Positions 30,217 to 40,377 are shown, counted from the stretch's first letter. The stretch: 56,382 nucleotides of DNA from Burkholderiaceae bacterium (GCA_019635275.1 JAHBZV010000016.1:1-56382), one strand, 5' to 3'. Numbers and translations are program-made. The notes: a model not told the origin generated them from the letters alone.

Positions 30217-31551
30217 CTACAGGATGTAGCGCGCCAGATCCTCGCTCTTCGCGAGGTTCGCGAGCCGGCCGTCGACGAAGGCCGCGTCGATCGTCACCGT
30301 CTCGCCGCCGCGCCGCGCGGCGCCGAACGAGACGTCCTCGAGCAGCTTCTCCATCACCGTCGAGAGCCGGCGCGCGCCGATGTTCTCGGTCTTCTCGTTG
30401 ACCGACGATGCGATCTCGGCGAGCCGGCGCACGCCATCGGCGGTGAACACCAGCCGCACGCCCTCGGTGGCGAGCAGCGCCTCGTACTGGCGCGTCAGGC
30501 TCGCGTCGGTGTCCACGAGGATGCGGACGAAGTCGTCGGCCGACAGCGAACCGAGCTCGACGCGGATCGGCAGGCGGCCCTGCAACTCGGGGATCAGGTC
30601 GGAGGGCCGCGACAGGTGGAACGCGCCCGACGCGATGAACAGGATGTGGTCGGTGCGCACGACGCCGTAGCGGGTATTGACCGCCGTGCCTTCGATCAGC
30701 GGCAGCAGGTCGCGCTGCACGCCCTGGCGCGAGACGTCGGCGCCGTGCACGTCGCTTCGCGAGGCGACCTTGTCGATCTCGTCGATGAAGACGATGCCGT
30801 TCTGCTCGACCGCGCCGAGCGCCTTGGCCTTGATCTCGTCGTCGTTGACGAGTTTGGCGGCCTCTTCGTCGGCCAGGAGCTTCATCGCGTCGCGGATGCG
30901 CAGCTTGCGCGGCTTGCGGCGCCCCGGCATGTTCGCGAACAGCGACTGCAGCTGCTGCGTCATCTCTTCCATGCCGGCCGGACCCATGAGCTCCATCGCG
31001 GGCATCGACATCGAGAGCTCGATCTCGATCTCCTTGTCGTCGAGCTCGCCCTCGCGCAGCTTCTTGCGGAACTTCTGGCGCGTGGCCGAGTCCGTCGATT
31101 CGCCGCCCTCGGCCGCGGCGAAACCGATGTTGCGCGGCGGCGGCAGCAGCGCGTCGAGCACGCGGTCTTCGGCCGCGTCGAGCGCGCGCTGCTGGACGCG
31201 CTTCGTCTCCTGCTCGCGAACCTGCTTGACGGCCATCTCGGCGAGGTCGCGGATGATCGTGTCGACGTCGCGGCCGACGTAGCCCACCTCGGTGAACTTG
31301 GTCGCCTCGACCTTGATGAACGGCGCGTTCGCGAGCCGCGCGAGCCGGCGCGCGATCTCGGTCTTGCCGACACCCGTGGGCCCGATCATCAGGATGTTCT
31401 TCGGCGTGATCTCCTGGCGCAGCGGCTCGGCGACCTGCTGCCTGCGCCAGCGGTTGCGCAACGCGATCGCCACCGCGCGCTTGGCGGCGTCCTGCCCGAC
31501 GATGTGCTTGTCGAGCTCGGAGACGATCTCTTCGGGAGTCATCGGAGTCAT
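30217..31551 (-). CDS. hslU: ATP-dependent protease ATPase subunit HslU
   Basis: AAA+ unfoldase of 444 residues that feeds HslV. It starts [20 protein letters not shown]; Walker A is [20 protein letters not shown], Walker B is [14 protein letters not shown], and an I-domain of about 135 residues separates them. The C-terminus ends in a hydrophobic YIL tail, needed to activate HslV. The gap to hslV is 26 nt. The ATG at 31551 was chosen; an internal ATG at 31542 is the alternative. Confidence 0.97.
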   Translation of the reverse strand: MTPMTPEEIVSELDKHIVGQDAAKRAVAIALRNRWRRQQVAEPLRQEITPKNILMIGPTGVGKTEIARRLARLANAPFIKVEATKFTEVGYVGRDVDTIIRDLAEMAVKQVREQETKRVQQRALDAAEDRVLDALLPPPRNIGFAAAEGGESTDSATRQKFRKKLREGELDDKEIEIELSMSMPAMELMGPAGMEEMTQQLQSLFANMPGRRKPRKLRIRDAMKLLADEEAAKLVNDDEIKAKALGAVEQNGIVFIDEIDKVASRSDVHGADVSRQGVQRDLLPLIEGTAVNTRYGVVRTDHILFIASGAFHLSRPSDLIPELQGRLPIRVELGSLSADDFVRILVDTDASLTRQYEALLATEGVRLVFTADGVRRLAEIASSVNEKTENIGARRLSTVMEKLLEDVSFGAARRGGETVTIDAAFVDGRLANLAKSEDLARYIL

Positions 31552-31577
31552 GGCGGCTCGCGCGAGCACCCGGCCGT

Positions 31578-32114
31578 TCAGCCGAGCGTCTCGATCGTGT
31601 GGTGCTGGTTGGTGTAGATGCAGATCTCGCCGGCGATGGCCAGCGACTTGCGGACGATCGTCTCGGCGTCGAGCTCGGTGTTCTCGAGCAGCGCTCGCGC
31701 GGCGGACTGCGCATAGGGCCCGCCGCTGCCGATCGCGATCAGCCCGTGCTCGGGCTCGAGCACGTCGCCGTTGCCGGTGATGACGAGCGACGCCTCGCGA
31801 TCGGCCACCGCAAGCATCGCCTCGAGCCGGCGCAGCATCCGGTCGGTGCGCCAGTCCTTGGCGAGCTCGACGGCGGCACGCACCAGGTGCCCCGAGTGCT
31901 TGTCGAGCTTGGCCTCGAAGCGTTCGAACAGCGTGAACGCGTCGGCGGTGCCGCCGGCGAAGCCGGCCAGCACCTGGTCGTTGTAAAGGCGCCTGACCTT
32001 GCGCGCGCCCGCCTTGATGACGACGTTGCCCAGCGTGACCTGGCCGTCGCCGCCCAGTGCGACGGTCGTGCCGCGCCGCACCGAGACGATGGTGGTGCCG
32101 TGGAATTGTTCCAT
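31578..32114 (-). CDS. hslV: ATP-dependent protease subunit HslV
   Basis: N-terminal nucleophile peptidase of 178 residues. Removal of MEQFHG exposes the catalytic Thr in [40 protein letters not shown] and [12 protein letters not shown] complete the proteasome-beta-like core. The ATG at 32114 is used because it gives this exact propeptide. First gene of hslVU. Confidence 0.97.
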   Translation of the reverse strand: MEQFHGTTIVSVRRGTTVALGGDGQVTLGNVVIKAGARKVRRLYNDQVLAGFAGGTADAFTLFERFEAKLDKHSGHLVRAAVELAKDWRTDRMLRRLEAMLAVADREASLVITGNGDVLEPEHGLIAIGSGGPYAQSAARALLENTELDAETIVRKSLAIAGEICIYTNQHHTIETLG

Positions 32115-32175
32115 GCTGTGCGATATGGGGTCGACCGGCGCCGGCACAAGCCCGCCCGGCGCGGGAACGCTCCGA

Positions 32176-32192
32176 GCCGCCCGGGGGGCGGC
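32176..32192 (-). terminator. GC stem-loop after the STAS gene
   Basis: A 7-bp perfect stem (gccgccc/gggcggc) with a 3-nt loop begins 16 nt past the STAS stop, in front of hslV. It lacks a T-tract. Confidence 0.3.
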
Positions 32193-32207
32193 GACGGAAG
32201 CCGAGGA

Positions 32208-33578
32208 TCAGATCTTACGCCGGCGGATCTCGGCGAGATCCTGGATGCCCATGACGAGCATCAGCGCATAGACCAGGTAGTTCGGCTCGACGAACAGCAC
32301 CTGCTTGCCGGCCGAGCGCATTGTGACCACTTCGTTGAGCAGGTCGCCGGCCGCGACGAACTCCATCCGGCGCAATCCGCGGCAATCGACCACCACCTCG
32401 CCACGATTCGCGGCGTGCGCGCGCAGGGCCTGCAGTTCGCCCTGCATGCGGCCGAGCACGTCTCCGCGCAGGACGAACGCGCTCGCCTCCGGTCGCGGCG
32501 GCGCGACCGGCGCCGGAGCTGCCGGCGACGCCGGCTCGCCGGCGCGGATCGCGCTGCCGATCGGTTCCCAGGAAGGCGGCGAAACCTCGTAGGTCACGCA
32601 GTATTCGATGCTCAGGTCCTCGAAGGCCTGCTGGCGACCGAGCACGCGCAGCGCCTGTAGCGCAAGCATCCAGCCGGCCTCGGAAGGGTCGCGGCGCCCC
32701 GGTTCGATCGCGTTGCGCGCCGACGCGAACAGCGCCTCGGCGCCGCGCACGACCAGCGCGTTCGGCGATTTCTCGAAGTGCTTGAGCAGGCGCAGCAGGT
32801 GCTCGGCGGCGCCGGCGTCGAGCGCCTCGACCCGGCCGAAGTCGACCATCGTCTCCCTCCGCCGCGCGGACGCGGCGACGATCGAGTCGACCTGCGCGGC
32901 GATCGACCCGTCGAGGATCACCGGGAAATCCACGGCAGCCGTGCCGTTGACCGCGGCGGCGCGCGCGGCGCTGGCTGGTGCGCCGAGCTGCTCGTTCCAG
33001 CCGGGAGGCGAGGACTCGAAGCGCGCCGCATACTCCAGCGCCAGTGCCTCGAACGACGGTCGGTCGCCGAGCGCCTGGTGCAGGTCGAGCAGCATCAGCC
33101 ACGCGAGCGTCTGGTAGCTGCCCAGGCCGGCGTCGGCCAGCGCCTGCCGCAGCGCGAGCGATGCCGGCTGTGCCTGCCCGTTCGAATAGAGGATGGCCGC
33201 TTCCTCGAGCACGCTCGGTAGGGCCGAGCCGTTCACGTCGATCGCCATCGCGCCGGCCTGGTCGCCGAGCAGCGCGGTCGCGGCCTCGGCGGCGTGCGCC
33301 GGGTGCGCCACCTTCGGAACCGTGGGGGCCTCGGCGCGCGCCGCCGTCGCGGGGCCCATCGGCGGACGATTGGCCCCCGCACGCGCGACGGCGGAAGCGG
33401 CGATCATCTCGGATTCGATCTGGTTGATCTTCTCTTCGGTCCGACGCGCGGCCTCGCGCTGGGCGGCGAGCGTGTCGGGGCCGGGGCCGGGGCGGGAGTC
33501 GGCAGTCCTGGCAAGCATCGCTTCGCGCGCCCGTCGCGCGTCTTGCCTTTCCTTCCGGTTGAACAGGGAGAAGACCAC
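32208..33578 (-). CDS. Protein with two STAS-like domains
   Basis: About 456 residues. After an Arg/Glu-rich N-terminal segment ([16 protein letters not shown]) and a coiled helical part comes a linker with a tetratricopeptide-like region ([19 protein letters not shown]). Two STAS-type domains follow: one around [18 protein letters not shown] to [18 protein letters not shown], and one at the C-terminus around [10 protein letters not shown] to [23 protein letters not shown] domains usually act in partner-switching or anti-sigma control. A GTG start at 33578 is preferred, because a TAGACT -10 lies at 33649-33654, downstream of the longer ATG (33662). Confidence 0.72.
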   Translation of the reverse strand: MVFSLFNRKERQDARRAREAMLARTADSRPGPGPDTLAAQREAARRTEEKINQIESEMIAASAVARAGANRPPMGPATAARAEAPTVPKVAHPAHAAEAATALLGDQAGAMAIDVNGSALPSVLEEAAILYSNGQAQPASLALRQALADAGLGSYQTLAWLMLLDLHQALGDRPSFEALALEYAARFESSPPGWNEQLGAPASAARAAAVNGTAAVDFPVILDGSIAAQVDSIVAASARRRETMVDFGRVEALDAGAAEHLLRLLKHFEKSPNALVVRGAEALFASARNAIEPGRRDPSEAGWMLALQALRVLGRQQAFEDLSIEYCVTYEVSPPSWEPIGSAIRAGEPASPAAPAPVAPPRPEASAFVLRGDVLGRMQGELQALRAHAANRGEVVVDCRGLRRMEFVAAGDLLNEVVTMRSAGKQVLFVEPNYLVYALMLVMGIQDLAEIRRRKI

Positions 33579-33610
33579 CTGGACCCTTCGATGCGGCGCT
33601 GGAAGCGGGT

Positions 33611-33639
33611 CCCCGAACCTGCGAAACAATCGTTCGGGG
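33611..33639 (-). other. Hairpin in the leader of the STAS gene
   Basis: ccccgaac (33611-33618) and gttcgggg (33632-33639) form an 8-bp stem with a 13-nt A-rich loop, between a -10-like TAGACT and the proposed GTG start. It is either a weak dksA terminator or an untranslated-leader structure. Confidence 0.45.
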
Positions 33640-33725
33640 TGCCGGGCCAGTCTAGCACGCACCCCCTGGCGCCGATCGGGCCGCCGACGACCGCGAGTCG
33701 GTCGTCAGCCGCCTGTCATCGGTGG

Positions 33726-34154
33726 TCAATCGCCGTAGAGCTTCTGGCGCAGTTCACGGCGCTGCTGCGCCTCGAGCGACAGCGTGGCGGTGGGCCGCGC
33801 CAGCAGGCGGGGGATGCCGATCGGCTCGCCCGTTTCCTCGCAGAAGCCGTAGTCACCGCTTTCGATCCGGGCCAGCGATTGCTGGACCTTCTTGAGCAGC
33901 TTGCGCTCGCGATCGCGGGTGCGCAGCTCGAGCGCGTGCTCTTCCTCGATCGTCGCGCGGTCGGCCGGGTCGGGCACGATCACGGTTTCCCGCAGGTGCT
34001 CGGTCGTCTCGTCGGCGTTGGCCAGCAGATCCTTTTCCATCTGCTGCAGGCGTTGGCGGAAGAACGCGAGCTGCGCCTCGTTCATGTAATCCGAGTCGGG
34101 CATCTTCAGCAATTCCGCCTCGGTCAGGGGTTTCTTTTCCTTCGTCGCTGCCAT
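33726..34154 (-). CDS. dksA: RNA polymerase-binding transcription factor DksA, cysteine-poor type
   Basis: A 142-residue ppGpp cofactor. The coiled-coil tip motif PDPADRATIEEEHALELRTR with two Asp enters the RNA polymerase secondary channel. In place of the classic four-Cys zinc finger, the globular domain reads DYGFCEETGEPIGIPRLLAR then PTATLSLEAQQRRE, with a single Cys105. The fold is thus probably zinc-independent. It lies downstream of a Zur-like regulator and a COG0523 GTPase. Confidence 0.94.
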   Translation of the reverse strand: MAATKEKKPLTEAELLKMPDSDYMNEAQLAFFRQRLQQMEKDLLANADETTEHLRETVIVPDPADRATIEEEHALELRTRDRERKLLKKVQQSLARIESGDYGFCEETGEPIGIPRLLARPTATLSLEAQQRRELRQKLYGD

Positions 34155-34238
34155 GATGTCAGTACCTGTGCGCCCGCCGGGCGCTGCCTGCGAGGAATGC
34201 CTGGGTGGAACGGACCGCGTCGCGCCGCGGACGGCGGA

Positions 34239-35216
34239 TCATGCCAGACACTGCTCCAGGCCCTTGATGAAGGTGTCTTTCGGCAGGTTCCGTCCAATGA
34301 AGACCATCCTGCTCGACCGCTTTTCGCCCGGCTGCCAGCGGCGTCCCGCGTCGGCGCCCATCATCATGTGGACCCCCTGGAACACCGTCTGCCGATCGGA
34401 CCCCTTCATGTAAAGCACGCCTTTATACCGCAACATGTCGGGGCCGTAAACCTGGATCAGGCCGGACAGGAAATCCTCGAGTTTCAGCGGGTCGAACGGC
34501 TTGTCCGAGCGGAACACGAACGACTGCACCGCGTCGTCGTGCTCGTGCTCGTCGCTCTCCAGGAAGCTCGGGTCGATCTCGAGCACCGCGTTCAGGTTGA
34601 AGCCGCGGATGTCGAGGATCTCGGCGATCGGGGCATTGCCGAAGTGCACCGGGCGCACCGGGGCGCGCGGATTCATCCGCCGCAGCCGGGCGGTGAGCCG
34701 CTCGCGCGCCGGCTCGTCGACCAGGTCGACCTTCGACATCAGGATCCGGTCGGCGAAGCCGACCTGCTCCTGGGCTTCCTTGTGCTCGTCGAGTTGCTGC
34801 TCGCCATGGCGGGCATCGACGATGGTGATGACCGCGTCGAGCAGATAGTAGTCGGCAATGTCGTCGTCGATGAAGAAGGTCTGCGCGACCGGACCGGGGT
34901 CGGCCATGCCGGTGGTCTCGATGACCACGCGCTCGAAGCCGATTTCGCCGCGCTCGCGGCGCTCGCGCAGGTCGCCCAGGATGCGGATCAGGTCGCCGCG
35001 CACGGTGCAGCAGATGCAGCCGTTGTTCATCTCGACGATCTGCTCGTCGCGCTCCTGCAGCAGCAGGTCGTTGTCCACCCCCTCCTCGCCGAACTCGTTC
35101 TCGATCACCGCGATGCGGTGGCCGTGCTGTTCCCGGAGGATGCGGTTGAGCAGCGTGGTCTTCCCGCTGCCCAGGAAGCCGGTGAGAATGGTCACCGGGA
35201 CGTGCGTGTTGGCCAT
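34239..35216 (-). CDS. COG0523 (CobW/YeiR/ZNG1-type) GTPase, putative zinc chaperone
   Basis: G3E-family GTPase of 325 residues. The P-loop is ILTGFLGSGKTTLLNRILRE, the metal-binding motif NNGCICCTV (CxCC), the switch region VIETTGMADPGPVAQTFF and the base-recognition motif SKVDLVD. A C-terminal CobW_C domain follows, with His/Asp-rich ESDEHEHDDA. It probably delivers zinc to client enzymes when zinc is scarce. It is 26 nt downstream of the Fur-family gene. Confidence 0.88.
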   Translation of the reverse strand: MANTHVPVTILTGFLGSGKTTLLNRILREQHGHRIAVIENEFGEEGVDNDLLLQERDEQIVEMNNGCICCTVRGDLIRILGDLRERRERGEIGFERVVIETTGMADPGPVAQTFFIDDDIADYYLLDAVITIVDARHGEQQLDEHKEAQEQVGFADRILMSKVDLVDEPARERLTARLRRMNPRAPVRPVHFGNAPIAEILDIRGFNLNAVLEIDPSFLESDEHEHDDAVQSFVFRSDKPFDPLKLEDFLSGLIQVYGPDMLRYKGVLYMKGSDRQTVFQGVHMMMGADAGRRWQPGEKRSSRMVFIGRNLPKDTFIKGLEQCLA

Positions 35217-35242
35217 CGGAATCCCTCTCTGGACCGCGCATT

Positions 35243-35698
35243 CTACGGGCTTGCGCAGCGGGCGCATCGCCCGGACACCGTCACCTCGATTTCTTCGCCC
35301 GAGAACCCGGTCGGCAGCAGCGCGCGGACACTGCGCGCCAGCGTGCCCGGCTCCTCGATGCAATACATGCGGGCGCACTGCACGCAACGGAAGTGGCCGT
35401 GCGGTCGCCGGACCTGTCGCGCCGCGAAATGAAAGACCCGGTCCGGCCCCGCCACCCGATGCACGACGCCGGTTTCCTCGAGCCATTCGAGCACCCGGTA
35501 AAGGGTCACGCGATCGATCGGCTCGGCCCCGGCCTCGACCCGCTTCTGCAGCTCGACGTGAGTAAGTGCAGACTCAGCGTCCAGCAGTTCGGCCAGCACG
35601 CGCACCCGCGCCACGGTCAGCCGGGCCCCGAAGCGGCGAATCAACTCCCGCGCGCGCGACTCGCGTGGGCCCGTCACCTGCTCGATCATCGCACTCAT
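35243..35698 (-). CDS. zur: Fur-family regulator, probably Zur
   Basis: A 151-residue winged-helix metalloregulator with LTVARVRVLAELLDAESALT and THVELQKRVEAGAEPIDRVT for the DNA-binding half, LYRVLEWLEETGVVHRVAG, and the metal sites HGHFRCVQCARMYC and CARCASP. The structural zinc site (two CxxC) is complete. Assignment as Zur rests on its pairing with the COG0523 GTPase; other Fur types cannot be excluded. The start is the ATG at 35698. Confidence 0.8.
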   Translation of the reverse strand: MSAMIEQVTGPRESRARELIRRFGARLTVARVRVLAELLDAESALTHVELQKRVEAGAEPIDRVTLYRVLEWLEETGVVHRVAGPDRVFHFAARQVRRPHGHFRCVQCARMYCIEEPGTLARSVRALLPTGFSGEEIEVTVSGRCARCASP

Positions 35699-35728
35699 CG
35701 CCAGTTCCGTACGAGCGGGCTGCACGAT

Positions 35729-35741
35729 GCAACCCGGTTGC
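35729..35741. promoter_or_regulatory. Candidate operator palindrome upstream of zur
   Basis: gcaacc-c-ggttgc is a perfect 6-1-6 inverted repeat 31-43 nt upstream of the zur ATG. It does not look like the usual AT-rich Zur box, so its role is uncertain. Confidence 0.3.
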
Positions 35742-35850
35742 GTTCGGGGGCGCCGGCGAAGCCCGGCAGCGCAGGCGCGTCGCCCCGCGATACCCCTACA
35801 CGATGTGCGGAACTTAGCGGCCCGGAGCGCCGCAAGATAGGAAATAGTGG

Positions 35851-36831
35851 TCAGGAGCCGCCGCGTCGGCGTGCGCGAGGGTGGGCAGCGTCGTAGACCG
35901 CCGCGAGCCGCTGGAAGTCGAGCGAGGTGTACACCTGCGTGGTGGCAATGCTGGCGTGGCCCAGCAATTCCTGCACCGCGCGCAGGTCGCCGCTGGACTG
36001 CAGCAGGTGGCTCGCGAACGAGTGCCGCAGCACGTGCGGGTGGACGTTGGCCGGAACGCCGCGCGCCAGCGCGAGCCGCTTCAGGCGGATCTGCACGGTC
36101 CGGTTGGCCAGCCGCCGGCCCTGGACGCCGAGAAACAGCGCTCGTTCGTCGCAGCCACGGCGCCCGGCGCACCAGTCGCTGCGCACGGCCAACCATCGCT
36201 GCAAGGCCTCGCGCGCGGCGCGCCCGATCGGCACCGTTCGGGTGCGACCACCCTTGCCGCGAACGGTCAGCTCGGCTTCGTCGAGGTCGATCCAGCCGGT
36301 CGATGCATCGCCCGGCCCGTCGAAGTGCCGCAGGTCGAGCGAAGTGAGCTCGGACAGCCGCAGCCCCGACGAGTAGAACAGCTCGAGCATCGCCTGATCG
36401 CGCACGGCCTCGAAGTCGTCGCCGTGCGCGGCGCCGACGAAGCGGACCGCGACGTCGGGCGGCAGCGCCTTGGGCAGGCGCCTCGGCGCGCGGGGCCCGC
36501 GCACGCCGCGGGCAGGGTTGGCCGCCGCCTCGCCCTGGGTGGCGAGCCAGTCGAAGAAACCGCGCCATGCCGACAGGCGCCGCGCGATCGAGCGGGCGGA
36601 CAGGCCGGCGCGCGAACTCGCCGCGACCCAGCGCCGCACGCGATGCTCGGTCACTGCAGACCAGTCGGGTTCGGCCGGCGACGTCGACCGGGCGTCTTCG
36701 CGCAGCGCCAGTTCGGCGAGGGCCCGAAGGTCGAGCCGATAGCTGGCCAGCGTGCGCGGCGAGCAGCCGCGTTCGCTACGCAGCCGCTCGAGGTAGCGCG
36801 CGATCGCGTCGCCGGCCACCGCGTCTGCCAC
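35851..36831 (-). CDS. xerC: Tyrosine recombinase XerC
   Basis: Resolves chromosome dimers at dif. The 326-residue protein has an N-terminal SAM-like DNA-binding domain (SPRTLASYRLDLRALAELAL). The catalytic domain has Arg in YSSGLRLSELTSL, Lys in TVRGKGGRTRTVPIG, HVLRHSFASHLLQSS, GHASIATTQ and Tyr in VYTSLDFQRL, so all catalytic residues are present. It uses a GTG start at 36831. It follows DUF484 by 6 nt, the conserved dapF-DUF484-xerC order. Confidence 0.94.
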   Translation of the reverse strand: MADAVAGDAIARYLERLRSERGCSPRTLASYRLDLRALAELALREDARSTSPAEPDWSAVTEHRVRRWVAASSRAGLSARSIARRLSAWRGFFDWLATQGEAAANPARGVRGPRAPRRLPKALPPDVAVRFVGAAHGDDFEAVRDQAMLELFYSSGLRLSELTSLDLRHFDGPGDASTGWIDLDEAELTVRGKGGRTRTVPIGRAAREALQRWLAVRSDWCAGRRGCDERALFLGVQGRRLANRTVQIRLKRLALARGVPANVHPHVLRHSFASHLLQSSGDLRAVQELLGHASIATTQVYTSLDFQRLAAVYDAAHPRARRRGGS

Positions 36832-36837
36832 CGCGTC

Positions 36838-37512
36838 TCATTCGGCCAGCCGCGACAGCGCCGCGCTGGCGGTTTCGGCGATCCGCTCGAGGAAGGCGGT
36901 GCCCATGCCCGAACGGAAGCGATCGGGGTCGGCCGAGCCGAGCACGACGAGCCCGAAGGCATTCGGGTCGACGCCCTTGCGCAGCGGCAACAACGCGATC
37001 GAGCGCGTGTCGGCACCGCCGTCGGGCAGCCAGGCCGCTGCCTGGAAGGCGTTGTTCGGGCCGCAGAACGGCTGCGCCATGCTGTTGGCGAGCGTGATGA
37101 CGTCGACCGGCACGGGCTGCGCGCACTCGAGGCCGAGGTGTGCCTCTCGCAGCCCCCAAAGCCGCATCGCGACCTGCGGCACCGAGAACACGGTCCGCAG
37201 TCCGTCGACGACGACGTCGGGCAGCTTCGCCGGATCGGCGACCAGCAACAGCTGGCGGGTCCAGCGTTGCAGCTTCTCGCCGATGGCGTCGTTCTCCTGG
37301 CCGATGCGCAGCAGCTCGGCCAGCTTCAGCTCGTGCGCGCGCAATTTCTCGCGCAGCACTTCCAGCTGTCGCTCCTGCAGCGAGATCGCGCGGCCGCCGT
37401 GCGGATGCGGAACGGTGATCGCCGCGAGCAGCTCGGCATGCGACTCGAAGAAGCCGGGGTTGTCGCGGAGATAGCGCGCCACCTCGTCGGCGCCGATGGT
37501 GCTTTCGGTCAT
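36838..37512 (-). CDS. DUF484 family protein (GAF-like)
   Basis: A 224-residue member of DUF484, nearly always found between dapF and xerC; its function is not known. It has the motif [20 protein letters not shown] at the N-terminus, a coiled-coil ([20 protein letters not shown]) and a GAF-like C-terminal half ending [19 protein letters not shown]. Its ATG overlaps the dapF stop (ATGA). Confidence 0.93.
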   Translation of the reverse strand: MTESTIGADEVARYLRDNPGFFESHAELLAAITVPHPHGGRAISLQERQLEVLREKLRAHELKLAELLRIGQENDAIGEKLQRWTRQLLLVADPAKLPDVVVDGLRTVFSVPQVAMRLWGLREAHLGLECAQPVPVDVITLANSMAQPFCGPNNAFQAAAWLPDGGADTRSIALLPLRKGVDPNAFGLVVLGSADPDRFRSGMGTAFLERIAETASAALSRLAE

Positions 37513-38411
37513 GCGTGATCCGTCATGGAAGGAGCCGGTACCGCTTGCGCCGGCACGCGCCCGGCCGGCAGTTCGATCTCGCCTTCGAAGACCGTCTCGG
37601 CCGGGCCGGTCAGGTGCACGCCAGCGCCGTCCCACGCGATGGTGAGCAGCCCGCCGCGCGTCTCGACGTCGACCGGCGAACGCAGCAACCCGCGCCGGAT
37701 GCCGGTGACCACCGCCGCGCAGGCACCGGTGCCGCAAGCGAGGGTTTCTCCCGCGCCGCGCTCCCAGACACGCAGCCGGATGCGCGACGTCGACAGCACC
37801 TGCAGGTAACCGGCGTTGACCCGGCGCGGGAAGCGGGGCGCCTGCTCGATGCGCGGGCCTTCGGTGTGCACCGGCGCGCGCTCGACGTCGTCGACCACCT
37901 GCACGGCGTGCGGGTTGCCCATCGAAACCAGCGAGACCCAGCGCAGCGCGCCGTCGACCTCGAGCGGCCACAGCAGGTCCTCGCCGACGCGGCGCGGCTC
38001 GAGCCCGCTCGCGTCGAACGGGATCGCCGCCGGCTCGAAAGCCGGAGCGCCCATGTCGACGGTGACGCGGCCGTCGTCCTCGACGCGCGGCTCGATCACG
38101 CCGCCCGTGGTCTCGACGCGGATCGCGCGCTTGTCGGTGAGCCCCTGCTCGCGCACGAAGCGCACGAAGCAGCGCGCGCCGTTGCCGCACTGCTCGACCT
38201 CGCCGCCGTCGGCGTTGAAGATCCGGTAGCGGAAATCGACGCCGGGGCCGCGCGCCGGCTCGACCAGCAGCAGCTGGTCGGCGCCGACGCCGAAATGGCG
38301 ATCGGCGAGCCATCGCCACTGGGCGGGCGACAGCTGCACCGACTGGCGCACGCCGTCGATCACGACGAAGTCGTTACCGGCGCCGTGCATCTTCGTGAAG
38401 CGCAGTTTCAT
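37509..38411 (-). CDS. dapF: Diaminopimelate epimerase
   Basis: Converts LL- to meso-diaminopimelate for lysine and peptidoglycan synthesis. The 300-residue protein starts [20 protein letters not shown]. The catalytic cysteines are Cys75 in [10 protein letters not shown] and the one in [14 protein letters not shown]. The C-terminus is about 15 residues longer than usual ([14 protein letters not shown]). First gene of the dapF-DUF484-xerC unit. Confidence 0.97.
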   Translation of the reverse strand: MKLRFTKMHGAGNDFVVIDGVRQSVQLSPAQWRWLADRHFGVGADQLLLVEPARGPGVDFRYRIFNADGGEVEQCGNGARCFVRFVREQGLTDKRAIRVETTGGVIEPRVEDDGRVTVDMGAPAFEPAAIPFDASGLEPRRVGEDLLWPLEVDGALRWVSLVSMGNPHAVQVVDDVERAPVHTEGPRIEQAPRFPRRVNAGYLQVLSTSRIRLRVWERGAGETLACGTGACAAVVTGIRRGLLRSPVDVETRGGLLTIAWDGAGVHLTGPAETVFEGEIELPAGRVPAQAVPAPSMTDHA

Positions 38412-38421
38412 GCGGCGATTA

Positions 38422-39297
38422 TCACCGATACGGCTTCGCCTCGCCGGGCGGCCGCGTCTTGAAGCGCTTGTGGCTCCACAGGTACTGCGCCGGCATCTCG
38501 AGCACGCGCTCCTCGATGAACGCGTTCATGCGCCGCGTCGCCGCCGCCAGGTCGTCGCCGGGGAAATCCTGCCAGGGCGGGTAGAAGCGCGCGACGTAGC
38601 CGTCGTCGGTCATCGTGGTGACCAGCGGCACGACGACGGCCCCGGTGATGCGTGCCAGTCGCGCGACCGACGTCACCGTCGCGGCGGGAACGCCGAAGAA
38701 CGGCACGAACACGGCGTCGCGGGCGCCGAGGTCCATGTCGGGCAGGAAGTAGAACGGCAGGCCCTCGCGCAGCGCCTTCACCGCGGGACGCAACCCTTCG
38801 GTGCGCAGCAGCAGGCGCCCGTCGTTGAAGCGCATTCGGCCCCGCGTCATCGCCTCGGTGAGCGCGCGGCTCTTCTGCGCCGCGTACATCGACGCGCACT
38901 GCGCCTCGAGCGACAGCCGGATGCCGCCGGCGTCCAGGCCGACGAAGTGCGGCGCGAGCACGATCACCGGGCGCCCGCGATGCGGCTCGAAGTGCTCGAT
39001 GCCCTCCAGCCGGCACAACCGCCGGATCCGCTCCGGCGCGCCGTACCAGAAGATGAACCGGTCGAAGAAGCTGCGCATGAAATAGCGGAAGTGGCCGCGC
39101 GCCACGGCGCGGCGCTGCGCCTCGCTCCATTGCGGAAAGCACAGCCGCAGGTTGACCCGCGCGACACGCCGCCGCGGCACCGCCAGGACCCAGGCCAGCG
39201 ACCCGGCGAACCCGCCGAGCCCGCGCACCACGGGGTACGGCAGCCGCGACACGGCGCGCATCAGCAGCAGCGCGAACCTGACGAGCGATTCCGACAT
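38422..39297 (-). CDS. lpxL: LpxL/HtrB-type lipid A acyltransferase
   Basis: Membrane-associated late acyltransferase of 291 residues. It has an N-terminal hydrophobic anchor, [19 protein letters not shown], the catalytic HxxxxD motif in [38 protein letters not shown] and [14 protein letters not shown]. It transfers an acyl chain from ACP to lipid A precursors. It lies 10 nt upstream of dapF and follows a related gene. Which acyl position it serves cannot be read from the sequence. Confidence 0.9.
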   Translation of the reverse strand: MSESLVRFALLLMRAVSRLPYPVVRGLGGFAGSLAWVLAVPRRRVARVNLRLCFPQWSEAQRRAVARGHFRYFMRSFFDRFIFWYGAPERIRRLCRLEGIEHFEPHRGRPVIVLAPHFVGLDAGGIRLSLEAQCASMYAAQKSRALTEAMTRGRMRFNDGRLLLRTEGLRPAVKALREGLPFYFLPDMDLGARDAVFVPFFGVPAATVTSVARLARITGAVVVPLVTTMTDDGYVARFYPPWQDFPGDDLAAATRRMNAFIEERVLEMPAQYLWSHKRFKTRPPGEAKPYR

Positions 39298-39304
39298 CGA
39301 CCCC

Positions 39305-40177
39305 TCAGTCGGGCGCGCCGGCCGCGGCGGGTCGCTTGTAGCGGTTGTAGCCCCACAGGTACTGGGCCGGGAAGCGTCGGATCAGGGCCTCCATTCGGGC
39401 ATTCAGCGCCTCGGGGGTCGGCGTCTCGTCCATGCGCTCCAGGTGCAGGCGCCATCCGCGGGCACCGGGCAGCCGCTCGCCGACGGCCAGCACGACCCGC
39501 GCGCCGGGTTGCTCGGCCAGGCGTTGCGGCAGGGTCATCGTCCACGCCGGTCGGCCGAAGAACGGCGCCCACCGGCCCTCGCCGGCACCCGGCACCTGGT
39601 CGGGCAGCAACCCGACCGCCTCGCCGGCGCGCAGCGCGCGCAACATCGCGCGCACGCCTGCGAGCGTCGCCGGTACCGCGCGCATCGAGCCGGTGCTGCG
39701 AGAGAACTCGACCAGCGGTCGCAGCCAGGCCTTTCTCGGCGGCCGGTAGAGCACGGTGATCGGCGCGCGGCTCGCGTAGAACCGCGCAGTGACCTCGAAG
39801 GCGCCCAGGTGCGGCGTCAGGAACACGATCCCGCCGCCGGCCTCGGCCGCCTCGAGCACGGGCAGGTCGTCGCAGACGACGTGCCGGGCGAGTTCGGCCG
39901 GCTCGCGGCGCCAGACGAAGGGCAGTTCGCCGACCATGCGGCCGGCTTCGGCCGCCGCGCGCCAGGCTTGCACCATCGAGGCGTAGCCGGCGGTACGCAG
40001 GTTGTCGCGCAACTTGCGTCGATACCCGCTCGACAACAGGCACACCGCGATGCCGAGCGCGGCGCCGGCCGCGCGCAGCACGCCCAGCGGGAGGACGCCG
40101 AGCAGCCGCATGGCCGCCACCAGCGCGCTGCCGCGCTGCTCGACGACGGGATCGGGACGTTCGGTTTCGAGGGGCAT
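39305..40177 (-). CDS. Second LpxL-like lysophospholipid/lipid A acyltransferase
   Basis: A 290-residue paralogue of the neighbouring LpxL. It has [16 protein letters not shown] (HxxxxE motif), [20 protein letters not shown] and the terminal [13 protein letters not shown]. The acidic residue of the motif is Glu here and Asp in the neighbour, suggesting a different acceptor or acyl donor. ATG 40177 is used; an in-frame ATG 9 codons upstream (40204) is possible. The gap to the next gene is 7 nt. Confidence 0.88.
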   Translation of the reverse strand: MPLETERPDPVVEQRGSALVAAMRLLGVLPLGVLRAAGAALGIAVCLLSSGYRRKLRDNLRTAGYASMVQAWRAAAEAGRMVGELPFVWRREPAELARHVVCDDLPVLEAAEAGGGIVFLTPHLGAFEVTARFYASRAPITVLYRPPRKAWLRPLVEFSRSTGSMRAVPATLAGVRAMLRALRAGEAVGLLPDQVPGAGEGRWAPFFGRPAWTMTLPQRLAEQPGARVVLAVGERLPGARGWRLHLERMDETPTPEALNARMEALIRRFPAQYLWGYNRYKRPAAAGAPD

Positions 40178-40298
40178 CGGCCTGGACCACGCGCCGACCG
40201 GCACCGGACGACCGGGTCCGGAAGCATGGGGCGCGGCGCGAGTCTATGCGATCCGGGACGGTTCGTGTCGGGGCCGGCCTCGCGCGACGTCGCCGACA

Positions 40299-40304
40299 TA
40301 TAAT
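40299..40304 (+). promoter_or_regulatory. -10 box of metK
   Basis: A perfect TATAAT 74 nt before the metK start, in the 200-nt gap divergent from the acyltransferase. No good -35 was found. The leader contains GC-rich stems but no recognisable SAM riboswitch. Confidence 0.5.
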
Positions 40305-40377
40305 CCGGGCGCCCCCCTTTCCGGCGAAGCGATCGGGTCCGCCGGCGACCCCGGGCCGCCCTGACAGGAGAAAAGCG

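Noticed and set aside
40305-40377. SAM riboswitch in the metK leader
   Set aside because: Only about 70 nt are available and no SAM-I, SAM-II or SAM/SAH consensus pairing could be drawn. The GC stems look generic.
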